A stretch of 64,000 nt of DNA from Debaryomyces hansenii CBS767 (GCF_000006445.2 NC_006043.2:1-64000); one strand, 5' to 3'; positions 51,402 through 62,115 are shown, counted from the stretch's first letter. Notes: generated by a model not told the origin, from the letters alone. A program made the numbers and translations.

Positions 51402-52457
51402 TCATCTTTGACCCGCAAATTTGTCAGTGACTTCTCTAATAGTCAATATTTCGTCAGGGCCACTGCCACAACAAGCACCCACTAATCTAACGTTTAACTT
51501 TTCGAGCCATTCGCGACATGAGTCTTCCCAAACCTGCTTTTCTGAACTCTTAATACTATACTCACCTTTCGATAAGTCGTAGTTCAAACCAGCATTAGGG
51601 TAAGCTATCAAAGGAAATCTATGAACATTATTCAAATCTGACATGTTTAAAAGAATATTGGTAGCTATTTCTAATGGAACACAGTTACATCCAAGCCCAA
51701 TGAATGCAGACCTTAATTTTTCGTTATTAGACAATCTTTCGTTTAAGTAGTCAACAACTTGGGTTATCGGAGTGCCATCACAAATTGTCTTAGGATCCTT
51801 GAAATTCAAACTTATATAAAAAGGCTTATTCGTTTTCTGCAATAATTCCTCCATTAAGTGTACAATTTGCTGGAATTCTGAATAATTAGGAATAGTTTCA
51901 AATCCAATTATATCACATTTAGGATTACTTATAAATTGACTTGTTATGTCGTAATGGAATTTTTTCAACTCTTGCGGTTCAGTTATATGTGACCCATATT
52001 TACCGGTGTATTCTGCACCATTGGCCAAGTAAGCTCCGAATGGACCTATTGAACCACAGATAAAGATTTCTTTATTCGTCAAAGTGTTCATACCTTTACC
52101 CATATTTTCTAAGTATTGTGATCTTGCATCTACCGCTAACTCAATTGCCTTATCGTATACGGCATTTACTTCATCATCATTCTCAATACCGGGAGCGTAT
52201 TCTAATAAACCCCTTTTAGATGCTTGATAAGTAGACGTTGTAATAATATTAGCCCCACTGCACATATAATCATAATGTACTTCTTGAATTAGTTCCGGAT
52301 TTTTGAGAAGAACAAGTGCGGACCATAGTGGATGAGTCTGAATATTAATATTATCTTGTTGCAATAATTTACTGAACTTTGTTTCTAATTGGGTGCCAAG
52401 GGCCCCATCAATCACTAACGGCTTTGTATTAATTAGGGTATTTATATCATTTATCAT
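51402..52457 (-). CDS. SAM4: Homocysteine S-methyltransferase (Sam4/Mht1-like)
   Basis: 351 aa. 'VIDGALGTQLE' starts the barrel. 'CSGANIITTSTYQAS', 'GSIGPFGAYLANGAEYTG', 'IGFETIPN' and 'GLGCNCVPLE' follow, and 'LVGACCGSGPDEI' supplies the final cysteine pair. The cysteines of GCNC and ACCG bind the catalytic zinc. The enzyme makes methionine from homocysteine using S-adenosylmethionine (Sam4) or S-methylmethionine (Mht1). Sequence does not separate the two, so the symbol is a best guess. Intact ATG at 52457. It is divergent from the permease gene over 246 bp. Confidence 0.9.
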   Translation of the reverse strand: MINDINTLINTKPLVIDGALGTQLETKFSKLLQQDNINIQTHPLWSALVLLKNPELIQEVHYDYMCSGANIITTSTYQASKRGLLEYAPGIENDDEVNAVYDKAIELAVDARSQYLENMGKGMNTLTNKEIFICGSIGPFGAYLANGAEYTGKYGSHITEPQELKKFHYDITSQFISNPKCDIIGFETIPNYSEFQQIVHLMEELLQKTNKPFYISLNFKDPKTICDGTPITQVVDYLNERLSNNEKLRSAFIGLGCNCVPLEIATNILLNMSDLNNVHRFPLIAYPNAGLNYDLSKGEYSIKSSEKQVWEDSCREWLEKLNVRLVGACCGSGPDEILTIREVTDKFAGQR

Positions 52458-52703
52458 CCTTGACAGTTCAATATTCTAGTTGAATGTTTTTTTCTCTTTC
52501 TATTATTTACGGAACATCCTCATCGAATGCATCATTTCACGCGATACAGCTTTTTGGCATCTGTCACAGCCATAGCATTATTGCAAAAAATTTTTATAAA
52601 TTAATATCTTAGTATGTCCAATTTACTAATGTTGATTTTAATTTAAGTATCATCCTTCAGTTCTATAAGCATACTATTACTCGGTCATAATTTAACTTTA
52701 TCA

Positions 52704-54347
52704 ATGAGTGAAGTTGTCACAAATTCCCTTGAAAAGAAGTTGAGCGAAGTTCTTAATCATGAATTGAGCTTAAATGAGAATGATCAGGAAGAGGAGAGGG
52801 GGAAAACAAATGTTGAAAGATCTTTGAAATCAAGACATTTGTCTATGATAGCTCTTGGTGGAACAATTGGTACAGGGCTTTTCATATCTACATCTGTACC
52901 ACTAAATGAAGCTGGCCCTGTTAATTGTTTGATAGCATATATCTTCATTGCAAGTGTTGTCTATTCTGTTGCTCAATCTCTTGGTGAAATGGCCACATAT
53001 ATACCCGTTGCCGGTTCATTTACTGTTTTTGCTTCTCGGTTTGTTTCTCCATCTATAGGTGCAGCTTCTGGGTGGTTATACTGGTTTTGTTGGGCAATAG
53101 GTTTCGCAATAGAGTTATCGGTCATTGGACAAATAATTGAATATTGGACAAGTGCTGTGCCCAATGCAGCTTGGATAGCCATATTTTTTGTATTATTAAC
53201 AGTTGCAAATCTATTTCCCGTAAGATTTTACGGAGAGATAGAGTTCTGGATATCCTCTATTAAGGTAATAACTATAATGGGCTGGATATTATACGCGCTT
53301 ATAATGGTTTGTGGTGGAGGAAAATACGGAGCCTTTGGATTTCGTTATTGGAGAAATCCAGGCCCATGGGGAGATGGTATTCTAGTGGACAATAAGAATA
53401 CTGGAAGGTTCTTAGGTTGGTTTTCATCCTTAATAAATGCTATTTTCTCGTACCAAGGAACGGAGCTAGTAGGCGTACTGGCTGGAGAATGTGAGAATCC
53501 TAGAAAAACAGTTCCATCGGCAATCAAAAAGGTATTTTACAGAATAGCGATTTTTTTCATTCTAAGTTTATTCTTTATGGGATTATTGGTTCCTTATAAT
53601 GATCCTAAATTAAATTCAGAAACGACATACATTGCATCTTCTCCGTTTGTTATCGCTATTCAAAATAGTGGGACTCCAGTTCTACCAGACATTATGAATG
53701 CCGTTATCTTAACAACTATAATCTCAGCAGGAAATTCAGATATTTACATTGCTTCGAGAACATTATACGCGTTAGCCAACGATAAACTTGCACCTAGAAT
53801 TTTCACACTAACTATCAATGGCATACCATATTATTCAGTGCTATTTAGTTCTCTCTTGGGGTTATTAGGGTTCTTATCATTGTCGGCTAAAGGATTAGTG
53901 GCGTTTAACTGGTTGGTAAATATATCTGCAACATCTGGCTTATTTGCTTGGGTGTTTATATCTTTTTCGCATATCCGATTCATCAAAGGACTAAAATTAA
54001 AAGGAATTGTCAGATCTGAAGAACTTCCTTTTGTTGCAAAAGGGATGCCAATATATGCATGGTATTCGGTTTCAGTTATTACTTTCTTGATATTCTTTCA
54101 AGGTTATGAGGTATTTGTAGGAAAATTTTCAGTGGCAGAGTTTTTTGCTGCCTATATTTCCAACATTTTTTTCGTTATCTTATTCGTCTTCTTTCAATTC
54201 GTATGGTTTAGAAACACCAAATTTTTAGTTCCTTTGGAGGAAATGGATATAGATACGGGAAAAATGCCGTTTTTTGACTATGAAATGAAAAATGAAACCT
54301 CTTCAGGAAAGCAAAAAAGAGAAAAGCTTTGGAACATTATTGCTTAA
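52704..54347 (+). CDS. Basic amino-acid permease (Can1/Lyp1-like)
   Basis: 547 aa, a yeast amino-acid transporter family (YAT) member of the plasma membrane with 12 predicted helices. 'LKSRHLSMIALGGTIGTGLFIS' is the family start at helix 1. 'PVAGSFTVFASRFVSPSIGAASGWLYWF' and 'FRYWRNPGPWG' follow. The C-terminal 'MDIDTGKMPFFDYEM' and 'REKLWNIIA' resemble Can1/Lyp1/Alp1, so arginine/lysine uptake is likely. Residue 259, in 'GTELVGVLAGECENPRKTVP', is coded CTG at a position that is normally Ser/Thr/Ala in this family. This is good internal evidence that CTG means serine here. The N-terminal ~40 residues are acidic with lysines available for ubiquitin. Confidence 0.92.
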   Translation: MSEVVTNSLEKKLSEVLNHELSLNENDQEEERGKTNVERSLKSRHLSMIALGGTIGTGLFISTSVPLNEAGPVNCLIAYIFIASVVYSVAQSLGEMATYIPVAGSFTVFASRFVSPSIGAASGWLYWFCWAIGFAIELSVIGQIIEYWTSAVPNAAWIAIFFVLLTVANLFPVRFYGEIEFWISSIKVITIMGWILYALIMVCGGGKYGAFGFRYWRNPGPWGDGILVDNKNTGRFLGWFSSLINAIFSYQGTELVGVLAGECENPRKTVPSAIKKVFYRIAIFFILSLFFMGLLVPYNDPKLNSETTYIASSPFVIAIQNSGTPVLPDIMNAVILTTIISAGNSDIYIASRTLYALANDKLAPRIFTLTINGIPYYSVLFSSLLGLLGFLSLSAKGLVAFNWLVNISATSGLFAWVFISFSHIRFIKGLKLKGIVRSEELPFVAKGMPIYAWYSVSVITFLIFFQGYEVFVGKFSVAEFFAAYISNIFFVILFVFFQFVWFRNTKFLVPLEEMDIDTGKMPFFDYEMKNETSSGKQKREKLWNIIA

Positions 54348-54755
54348 GGTCACATAGAACATCATTTTTAATACGCATTAATTATACACGAGTATACGAT
54401 ATAATAATTGATTTTGAAAATATTAGCCATTGGTTCTTTGATTTTAGCTGGAGTTGAATAGATTTTATATAATGCATATCAAAGGCCTTAAAATCGCAGA
54501 TATTATCTCTGTTACTAATTGTCTCAGAAAATGCTTACATATATTTTATCATTCGTATGCTATGACCATTTTGAACTTGAAATCCAGTAGATGTTACTGT
54601 GTCTCTTCCGGACACCCGGTACCTGTGAATGGGTATATATTTTGCAGTGACTAGTCGCACTTGAATATTGACTTTATGAACCATGTGATAATAAAGCAAA
54701 ATATAAATTGTTTCCTGAATAATTTATGTTTTAATGCATCGTACTTACAGTAGGA
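54348..54755. other. Intergenic spacer
   Basis: 400 bp before the GST gene. A 66-codon plus frame at 54454-54654 lacks an ATG and any recognised feature. Nothing called. Confidence 0.6.
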
Positions 54756-55436
54756 ATGGGTATCAAACTATATGAATTGAGAGGAAAAGATCCTAAGTAT
54801 CTATGGTCTTCTAACCCTTGGAAAGCACGTATGTGTCTTAAATTGAAAGGTATAGAATTTGAGTCTGTTCCTTTAACTTATCCAGAGATCCACGCAATTC
54901 TTCCAGGTATTCTACATAAAGAAAACGGATGTACTGTTCCTGTGTTGGTTGATGGTGAAAATGTAATCCAAGACTCTTTTAAGATTGCTCAATACCTCGA
55001 AGAGAAATATACAGGAGCATCGATCTTTCAAGGTAATCTAGCACTACATGAATTTATCTACAATTGGATTGCAGAGATAAAGGAACCATTGTTTAAATTG
55101 GTTATTTTGGATATAGCTAATAAATTAGATTATGAAAGTAAAGAATATTATATAAAAAAAAATACAGCTTTATATGGAGATCTTAGTACCGCAGCTTTAA
55201 AGGATCGAGAAGTAAACGTCAAGCGGATTCAAAAAAATTTGAACTTATTGCTAGATAATTTAAAACAAAACACTTTCCTTTCTGGAGAAACTATTGGATG
55301 GACTGACATTTCCCTCGCTTCGTTTTTATACATGATCAAATTAGCGAACGAGAGTGTTTTAAATGAGGTAATTGCAAGCACGGACCAAGACTTGTTCAAT
55401 GGTTGGTGGAATAATATGTCCAAGTTAATGGTGTAA
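54756..55436 (+). CDS. Glutathione S-transferase-like protein
   Basis: 226 aa. The N-terminal thioredoxin-like part has 'KLYELRGKDPKYLWSSNPWKARMCLKLKGIEFESVPLTY', then 'TVPVLVDGENVIQDSFKIAQYLEEKY', where the V-P of TVPVL is the usual cis-Pro region and 'QDS' contacts glutathione. The helical C-terminal part has 'GETIGWTDISLASFLYMIKLA', with the N-capping T-D conserved in GSTs. The 'SNPWKAR' start fits the fungal branch related to beta-etherases/GstA. It probably conjugates or reduces with glutathione in the cytosol; substrate unknown. Intact. Confidence 0.82.
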   Translation: MGIKLYELRGKDPKYLWSSNPWKARMCLKLKGIEFESVPLTYPEIHAILPGILHKENGCTVPVLVDGENVIQDSFKIAQYLEEKYTGASIFQGNLALHEFIYNWIAEIKEPLFKLVILDIANKLDYESKEYYIKKNTALYGDLSTAALKDREVNVKRIQKNLNLLLDNLKQNTFLSGETIGWTDISLASFLYMIKLANESVLNEVIASTDQDLFNGWWNNMSKLMV

Positions 55437-55807
55437 ATTGAAAAAAAGCTTGTTTTGTTGATCATCTACATTTCATAAGCCTTCAATATCGATGTTTCAG
55501 TGTGCTACCATAATTCTTAAGAATTGCTATTTAAAGGCTATTACTTGTCCCTAATTTTACAATTTCTAATCGTCTCTAATGTTCCGGTATACTACCTACA
55601 TATCTGTTCCTGAAGGGAATACCCACAAACTTTACTACCACAATCTTAAAATATTAGCTTAGTAATAATGCAAGAATACAATTTCCTCTTCTGTAGTATT
55701 TAACCTCCGTATTTCTAATAATTGATATTATCTGATTATGTTAAGTAACATAGGAGAAACCCTTTAGTATTTTCTTTCCTTTATTTGTTATTACTATAAG
55801 TACAACG
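55437..55807. other. Intergenic spacer
   Basis: 370 bp between two same-direction genes, AT-rich, nothing recognised. Confidence 0.6.
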
Positions 55808-56890
55808 ATGACTACCACTATAGCTGCTGTATTGCAAAAATCAACTTCGCAATTACAAGTAAAAGAAGTTCCAGTTGCACCAATTAACTCCGATGAGATT
55901 TTGATTGAATCTAAAGCTGCTTCTATTAATGGTACTGATTACTATCATATAGATTATGATTGGGCCCCTGATGGTGCAATCATGGGTTTAACTGTAAGTG
56001 GTATCGTTTTGAAAGTTGGTAAGGATGTAAAGAGATTTGGTCCTGGTGATTTTATAGCCAGCTTTATCCACGGCGGTGATTATTCCAATCCTGATAAAGG
56101 TGCCTATTCTAAGTTTGCAATTGTTCAAGAAGTCTACTCAATTAAGTTAAACGAGCTCAGTTCATCCAATCTTCAAATTTTACAGTCAGGAAATATTGAT
56201 ACATTTGAAGGTGCATGTTCAATTCCTGACGCAATAATAACCTTAGGATGCAGCTTATACTTTACATTAGGCGGGAGTTTTCTGCAATTACAAAATAAAA
56301 GCCTTTTGATCTATGGTGGCTCAACAGCAACAGGATTGGTGGCAAGTCAAATCGCAAAACAATTTGGGTGGACTGTCATTTCGGTGGCATCCAAAAAGCA
56401 TGCAACTTTAATTAAGGGTTTCGGTGCGGATTATTTAATTGATTATCACGACCTGAATGTAATGCAACAGATCAAAAATATTGACCCAAATATAACTATG
56501 GCATTACATACTATAGGAGGCATTGCAACTTTGCAGCTTACCCATGATTCTGTTTCTGATGTTATGCCAACAAAGATAGACTCCTTGGTAGCTTCAAATT
56601 TTGAAGCTATTAAGAATCCAAAGTCCAATGTAGAATTCACTATGACAAGAGCATTTACTGCAAATGGAAATGAGGCTAGATATAATAATGGATCTGTATT
56701 TCCAGCGATCCCTGGAATTAAAGAAGCTATGCTCGAATTCATTCCTACTATTCAAAAATCGATAAATAATAATGAAATAAAGCACATACCAATAAAAATT
56801 CAACCAAATGGATTGAATGGTATTAATGATGGGCTCAAACTTATTCGAGAAGGTGAAATCAGTGGAGAAAAGTTGGTTATACAGTTTTAG
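55808..56890 (+). CDS. Medium-chain reductase, YNL134C/ToxD-like
   Basis: 360 aa of the medium-chain reductase superfamily, zinc-free branch. 'AASINGTDYYHIDYDWAPDGAIMGLTVSGIVLKVGKDVKRFGPGDFIASFIHGG' is the N-terminal GroES-like fold and is typical of yeast YNL134C/YLR460C/YCR102C and fungal ToxD/trans-enoyl reductases. 'LLIYGGSTATGLVASQIAKQFGWTVISVASKKH' binds NADPH and 'GFGADYLIDY' follows. Related enzymes reduce furfural-type aldehydes or enoyl groups; the true substrate is unknown. Intact frame and ATG. It lies convergent with the lipase gene, 143 bp away. Confidence 0.85.
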   Translation: MTTTIAAVLQKSTSQLQVKEVPVAPINSDEILIESKAASINGTDYYHIDYDWAPDGAIMGLTVSGIVLKVGKDVKRFGPGDFIASFIHGGDYSNPDKGAYSKFAIVQEVYSIKLNELSSSNLQILQSGNIDTFEGACSIPDAIITLGCSLYFTLGGSFLQLQNKSLLIYGGSTATGLVASQIAKQFGWTVISVASKKHATLIKGFGADYLIDYHDLNVMQQIKNIDPNITMALHTIGGIATLQLTHDSVSDVMPTKIDSLVASNFEAIKNPKSNVEFTMTRAFTANGNEARYNNGSVFPAIPGIKEAMLEFIPTIQKSINNNEIKHIPIKIQPNGLNGINDGLKLIREGEISGEKLVIQF

Positions 56891-57033
56891 CTATATTCTT
56901 GGGAACGGTACTAATATTGGGTATAGAAACATTTAGTAGTAAGGTATAGTACAATTTTATATAGTTTACACAATATACATGCCCAATTTATTAATAACCA
57001 GCATCAGAATTTACATACATTGCACCATAATAA

Positions 57034-58488
57034 TTACCAGTTAATTTTGTCAATATATGCTTGATCAACAACAACACTACCGTTATTGGTGACTACACTG
57101 GCTGTCCGACCGGTATCACCAAGTGCTGGGCTTAAACCACTAGGACCAATTCGAATTCCAAACCAGCTTTTTGCAGTGGAAGTAATAAAGTCAAATACAG
57201 ATTTTTCAATTCCAGGGTAGAAAGCATTAGACTTTCTTACTATTTTGCTACATCCTTGAAGTGGAATTTCACCTTCTAACCTTTTGTTTAACCATTCCAT
57301 CGCAGCCCCCAAGCCAGTGAGTGCTGCCAAATGATGACCAACAGAAGCATCGGCTGCGAATTCGAATGATCCAATCCCCCAGTCACACCAATTATCATAA
57401 ACTCTTTGAGCTTGCTCAATTGAAGCCATTTGATCTTTCTCCCCATGGTATAGAAAAAGAGGAATATCAGGAATGCCATGGTCTTTATCTAATCCTAAAA
57501 TATTCTTATTGAGTACTTTCAGAACAACTGGATCCTTCAAAATATCCCAACCACTTTTGAAATATCTTTCAGGACCTGAAAACATTTTTTGTTCTGAATA
57601 ATATGGACCTTCCGGTGTCATACATAATTTGTATATCTCATTAAATTGATCTGTCTTATTATGGAAAATATCATTCATAATGACCTCCTTAAAATCAGGG
57701 TATTCGTTTGCTAATCCAGCTACCGCTGCTACTGTCAAACCGACATGGATGCCGCCGTCTAAAAGCTCAGCAGTGGAGCTGATATTACTAACTAACCCAC
57801 CGAATGCAGCACCAACTAAATTGGCTTTCAACTCACTCGCATACGTTGGTTGTAGTGCAGCTGCCCATGTTGTAGGGATTGTGCCTCCAGAATAGCCCCA
57901 CATGGCAACTTTGGCGTGATTGCTGATACCGGTAGTATTCGAACTTTTTAGTACAGCTCTTATTGAATCCAAAGTAGCTTGTCCTTCTTGTATAGATGCA
58001 CTAAACGCAGCCTTTGGACCTTCGTAGTCGGGAGTTATCACAAACCAACCCTTATTTAATGCTATTTCAATGAAATACATTTCATTCAGTTCAGTGAGAG
58101 TAGTTTCATTAGCACCAAGTTGTAAACCATAGGAAGGAGGACAGTCAATGCATGCTGAATTTTCAAATATTTGATAAGAAACGACTTTTTCAGGATCAGC
58201 ATTATAAGGTTCCATGATTGTTGTGACAATCGTAGTGGCTGCTCCATAAGAGTCGCTGGATCTAACCATTGCCTGCCAGGAGTTTTTTATATTAATCTGT
58301 TGCTTTGCTCTTCTTAAAGGATGTGGAGTTTTTCTTAACTTGAGAATATGTCCATTACTATACCTCTCAAATCCTTCAGGTGGGATATAAAAACTATCTT
58401 GAGTAGGGACTAAAACAGTCAATGGTATAGCATGGACTGACATCAACATTGCCAGCAATGATATACAGATAATAGTTCTAAAGTACAT
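57034..58488 (-). CDS. Secretory lipase, LIP family, second copy
   Basis: 484 aa with a signal peptide (1-20, 'LLAMLMSVHA'). It shares family blocks with the lipase at 22619-23977: 'DSFYIPPEGFE', 'EPYNADPEKVVSYQ', 'CIDCPPSYGLQLGA' and 'ITPDYEGPKAAF'. Nucleophile S200 in 'WGYSGGT', D352 in 'YHGEKDQM', and H385 or H386 in 'SVGHHLAAL' complete the triad. It is about 30 residues longer than the first copy, mainly at the C-terminus, which is Ser/Thr/Val-rich and not hydrophobic enough for a GPI signal. It is predicted to hydrolyse lipid esters outside the cell. The two copies are well diverged, so this is an old duplication. Confidence 0.93.
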   Translation of the reverse strand: MYFRTIICISLLAMLMSVHAIPLTVLVPTQDSFYIPPEGFERYSNGHILKLRKTPHPLRRAKQQINIKNSWQAMVRSSDSYGAATTIVTTIMEPYNADPEKVVSYQIFENSACIDCPPSYGLQLGANETTLTELNEMYFIEIALNKGWFVITPDYEGPKAAFSASIQEGQATLDSIRAVLKSSNTTGISNHAKVAMWGYSGGTIPTTWAAALQPTYASELKANLVGAAFGGLVSNISSTAELLDGGIHVGLTVAAVAGLANEYPDFKEVIMNDIFHNKTDQFNEIYKLCMTPEGPYYSEQKMFSGPERYFKSGWDILKDPVVLKVLNKNILGLDKDHGIPDIPLFLYHGEKDQMASIEQAQRVYDNWCDWGIGSFEFAADASVGHHLAALTGLGAAMEWLNKRLEGEIPLQGCSKIVRKSNAFYPGIEKSVFDFITSTAKSWFGIRIGPSGLSPALGDTGRTASVVTNNGSVVVDQAYIDKINW

Positions 58489-59287
58489 GTTATATATTTA
58501 CAGTTTTTGTTTGGCACAAATCATCATATAACAGTCAAAGATAGTGCCATTTTTATATTTTTATATTCACTAATTGTTTTGCGATCATTAGCATGAGCTA
58601 AAGTTTTCCAACGTAATTAGCACTAGATGTCAGGCATGCAATTGAGCGTAATTGAATTGTGAATTATTCATATATCGTAGGATACAATAAACATTGTCTA
58701 AGATTATAAAAGTAGCTACTGCATTACTGTATTGGTATGTCATCCAACGTTCAATATAATAAACAATTAATATGTACAAACTGATATGCAAGAACTTGTG
58801 TTGCAACCCATCCGAGTTTTGCTTTTTTTCTTTTTTCAAAAGCGCGATTCGCGATGTTATTCATATTACGAGTAAATTCATTTAAAGCAAATGAACTTAT
58901 CATATAACAATTGTTTTTATAGCAATTTATAAAAAAATTTAAGATACCTTCCCTGTCTTGCATTATAGGAGCCAAGCCCTTTACATTTCACTCGAACCAG
59001 TTGCATATGATAAGGTATGCGTTATCATTCTAAGTTCTCAACTATGAATCCACTAGTTAGAAAGATTCATTCTTACACGAGGGCATGTCATTTTTAAACT
59101 CGCCTCCAAAATTCTTAAACGCAATTTTCGCAGTCGCTCAATTGTCGCTAACAGAGTCGTCTATTTAGCCGCTAGACTTGATTTACAAGACAGCTACTTT
59201 TGTTAAATTAACTAACAAACTTATATTTTTACAGGTATTTCAAATATCGCATAACATCAATAGATAATAACTACGATATATATACAT
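58489..59287. other. Gene-free interval
   Basis: 800 bp between the lipase start and the phosphatase stop. Overlapping minus frames at 58630-58975 have no recognisable domain. Nothing called. Confidence 0.55.
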
Positions 59288-61213
59288 TTAAAAGGCTAAA
59301 GCTAAAATAATAAATCCAATAACGCCACCTGCTGCAATTTTGGCAGCGGAATTTTCTCCAACTGATGAAACCATAAGTGGGGAAATACTTGAAGCATTGC
59401 TGATTGAAGAATTCGAGTATGGAGCGGAAATAATAGTATCTGCAGTTTTATTGTCTCCCGTATTCGATATTGGACAATAGCTTGTCAAGATATTTTCAAC
59501 GCCTTGGATGGTAGTTGTTGTTAAAACTGGAGTAGCTGAAACAGAGGCTTCACTGCATATGTTATTAGAACAAGACGTGATGGTAATAACCTTGACATTC
59601 GATTTTGTTTTTGTGTCCAAAACTTTAGGATCTATAGAATCTATGACGGTAGAAACGTTAGTGTACATATGTGTTGAATGTATACTGGAATTAGTCAAAC
59701 TAGATTGTTCAGGGTTAGTGGTATCAGTAGTATTCGTAGATGATACAATACATGTACGGTTTTTGAAAAGCGTAGCTCTATCCAAGACTGAATTGTTCGC
59801 AGATGCAACGAACTCGTGTGTTAAGTGAGTACAATTGTGAACTGTAAATTTCGACCATCCATACGCTGAATCTTGAGCAACTTCAGTGTAATTTGGAAGT
59901 GGGTATTCAAGAGGGTCAAGGCCATCATAATGCCCCCCTAGTCCGTTGACAATATACCAAGGAGCGGAAGGATCATTGAGACCATTTGGATCTATAATGC
60001 CATTTGAAATAGGCTTTTGCCTTTCGTAATTGTGCACATGACCACTAACAACAAGATCTACGTTGTGCTTATTAAGTATAGATTCAAAGGCGGTTTTACA
60101 ATCCGTGCATCCTTCACCAACAACATACCAGGGACGATGGCCAGCAGCTATAACCCAAGGAGTCTTGGTTCTATTTACTGATGCAAGATCGTTTTCTAGC
60201 CAGTCAATCTGTTCATTCGGATATGACCCTTGTGGGCCGTTAGGTGCTGCATCTTCAGGGCCAGCAAGTCCATTACCAAAATCAGTTTCAGTATTGAATT
60301 GAACAAAATGAACTTGGCCGTAATCGAAGGAATACCAAAAATTACCAGTACCGCCGGACTCAGCACCAGGCATGCGGAAGTGATTTCTATAACCAGTGAA
60401 GTTAGTTTGACCAGGAACACAAATAGAATTGGTATACTTAATATCATTATCCTTGTCTGAAGTACCTCCATTATCACAATCAGCCTCGTGGTTTCCTGGC
60501 CCAACCATATAAGGTTTAAATGCTGAAATTGGTTGAAGTTCTTCGTAAAAAGCATTAAGAATTTGTTCGTAGACTTTATAACCGTCAGCAATTGTTGTGT
60601 TTGGTAGGTAATGTTGAATTTCTTCTTTAAGCCAGTAGTCAGCGTATGCAATGTCACCAGGATGCCACAAGAACTCAAATTCGTTCATACCATTACGTAA
60701 AGATTGCATCGTGTTTTGTTCACCCGGTTCAAGAGCTCCTTCAGCACCTTTTCCAACCTCCTCACTTAAACCTAATTCACCCATGGTTCCCATATCAACC
60801 ACGACAGAAAAGGAAAATTCATCAGGAGAACCGGGTGATTTAGCTGTGACAAATTTGTAAATATCGGAATTGTTTTCACTGTTTGCAACCTTATAGTAGT
60901 AGGTAGTATCCGGTTGAAGATCTTTGATAACCACATGGTTGTTCCAAGTAATCGAAGTTGGATAAGTGATAGATTCCAGACTTTCAGCTGTTTGATCCAA
61001 AGAATCTGGAGAGAGACCATACTGAACCCAAGGAGCTTCAAGTTGTTGGTATGTATTCCAGCTAACTACCATTCCTGTATCTCCTGCATATGCAAGACGA
61101 TGTTGAACTGGAGCAACTTTATTTTCAGGAAGATCTCTTACTTGAAGTATTGCAAAAGAAGTTTTGAGATACAGTATAGCGATAAAGATTTTATAAAGTG
61201 CTTTAAACTGCAT
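59288..61213 (-). CDS. GPI-type purple acid phosphatase
   Basis: 641 aa. After a signal peptide (1-20) comes a fibronectin-like N-domain (~35-125: 'VVSWNTYQQL', 'LQPDTTYYYKV'). The metallophosphatase domain follows with all metal ligands: D140 ('VVVDMG'), D187 and Y190 ('HPGDIAYADY'), N241-H242 ('GPGNHEADC'), H359 ('AAGHRPWYV'), H392 and H394 ('SGHVHNYER'). The Tyr marks the purple (Fe-M) type. A Ser/Thr-rich stalk (~490-620) ends in the hydrophobic 'AAGGVIGFIILALAF', fitting a GPI anchor. It should release phosphate from organic esters at the wall. CACGTG and ACGTGGG lie upstream, as expected for Pho4 control. Intact. Confidence 0.92.
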   Translation of the reverse strand: MQFKALYKIFIAILYLKTSFAILQVRDLPENKVAPVQHRLAYAGDTGMVVSWNTYQQLEAPWVQYGLSPDSLDQTAESLESITYPTSITWNNHVVIKDLQPDTTYYYKVANSENNSDIYKFVTAKSPGSPDEFSFSVVVDMGTMGELGLSEEVGKGAEGALEPGEQNTMQSLRNGMNEFEFLWHPGDIAYADYWLKEEIQHYLPNTTIADGYKVYEQILNAFYEELQPISAFKPYMVGPGNHEADCDNGGTSDKDNDIKYTNSICVPGQTNFTGYRNHFRMPGAESGGTGNFWYSFDYGQVHFVQFNTETDFGNGLAGPEDAAPNGPQGSYPNEQIDWLENDLASVNRTKTPWVIAAGHRPWYVVGEGCTDCKTAFESILNKHNVDLVVSGHVHNYERQKPISNGIIDPNGLNDPSAPWYIVNGLGGHYDGLDPLEYPLPNYTEVAQDSAYGWSKFTVHNCTHLTHEFVASANNSVLDRATLFKNRTCIVSSTNTTDTTNPEQSSLTNSSIHSTHMYTNVSTVIDSIDPKVLDTKTKSNVKVITITSCSNNICSEASVSATPVLTTTTIQGVENILTSYCPISNTGDNKTADTIISAPYSNSSISNASSISPLMVSSVGENSAAKIAAGGVIGFIILALAF

Positions 61214-62115
61214 GGTTGATAAGATTTAGCGAGGGACGAAAGAATAATTTTAGGTTGCGACAAGCGATCTTTTAGATTTTTGGTTGCAAGTTGAACAATT
61301 TGTGAATACTCAAGTTATATAAATCATTTGGTATTAATTGAAGAACGTGGGACCAATGGCACGAAAGTGATTAGAAATTCAATTCTTGTAAATGTTACAT
61401 TCGGTTTTTAATATACTCGTCAATTAGAGGCAGAATACGAGCTTCCACGTGTATTTTCTTATCTGACCGTCATTGTAAGAAATCGCGTTTGTAGTCTTCT
61501 AGGTCAAATATCAACTCGAAAAATTATAAATATAAATTTAAAAACTCTTGATAGACAAGATCTCAATTGGAGTTTATCTACGAAGTAATATGAATACTAT
61601 CGTTGATTGAGTATATAGCGTGATAAAATTCTTTCCATGTAGAGAAATGAGTGAAGCTATAAGGATTTTTAAAATCCACGCTGTATCCCCAAACCAATTG
61701 GATACTTAAAAGGAATATCAATGCAACTTCTATTGTTTACGACTATCATGTATCAAGCTCGTGTGTGTAATGTCTCGTATTCTATTTTTCTGTTATGACA
61801 TAATAATATATTCAAGTGAATTACTACTTGAATTAGCTACACTAGCTGCAATTTTAGAGTTGAATAAGTTAGCCGCATTTAGCCGCTAATTAAAGTATTT
61901 GCGGCTATATTTTAAATCGGTTTAAAACCTTCTCGAGTATGAAGAGAGGTAAGAACAAAGGATGTTGAAGAATTCTCCGGTAATAATAAGTAGGAAGTAA
62001 GTTTGTTACTCCTCCATATTTACCAAATGAGGTTGTAAGCAAATTTATTGAATATAAAAAGTATTTGCTCTAGCTATCTTTAGAAAATAAGAGCAGCAGT
62101 TTACAAGATATCAGT
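61214..62115. other. Divergent spacer before acid phosphatase
   Basis: 900 bp. Contains the candidate Pho4 sites listed separately and otherwise AT-rich sequence without a gene. Confidence 0.55.
61345..61451. promoter_or_regulatory. Candidate Pho4 sites
   Basis: A perfect CACGTG at 61446-61451 and ACGTGGG at 61345-61351 (CCCACGT on the gene strand) lie about 235 and 135 bp upstream of the phosphatase ATG. Pho4 binds CACGTG/CACGTT in phosphate-starvation genes of yeasts. Inferred from motif and gene function. Confidence 0.45.
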
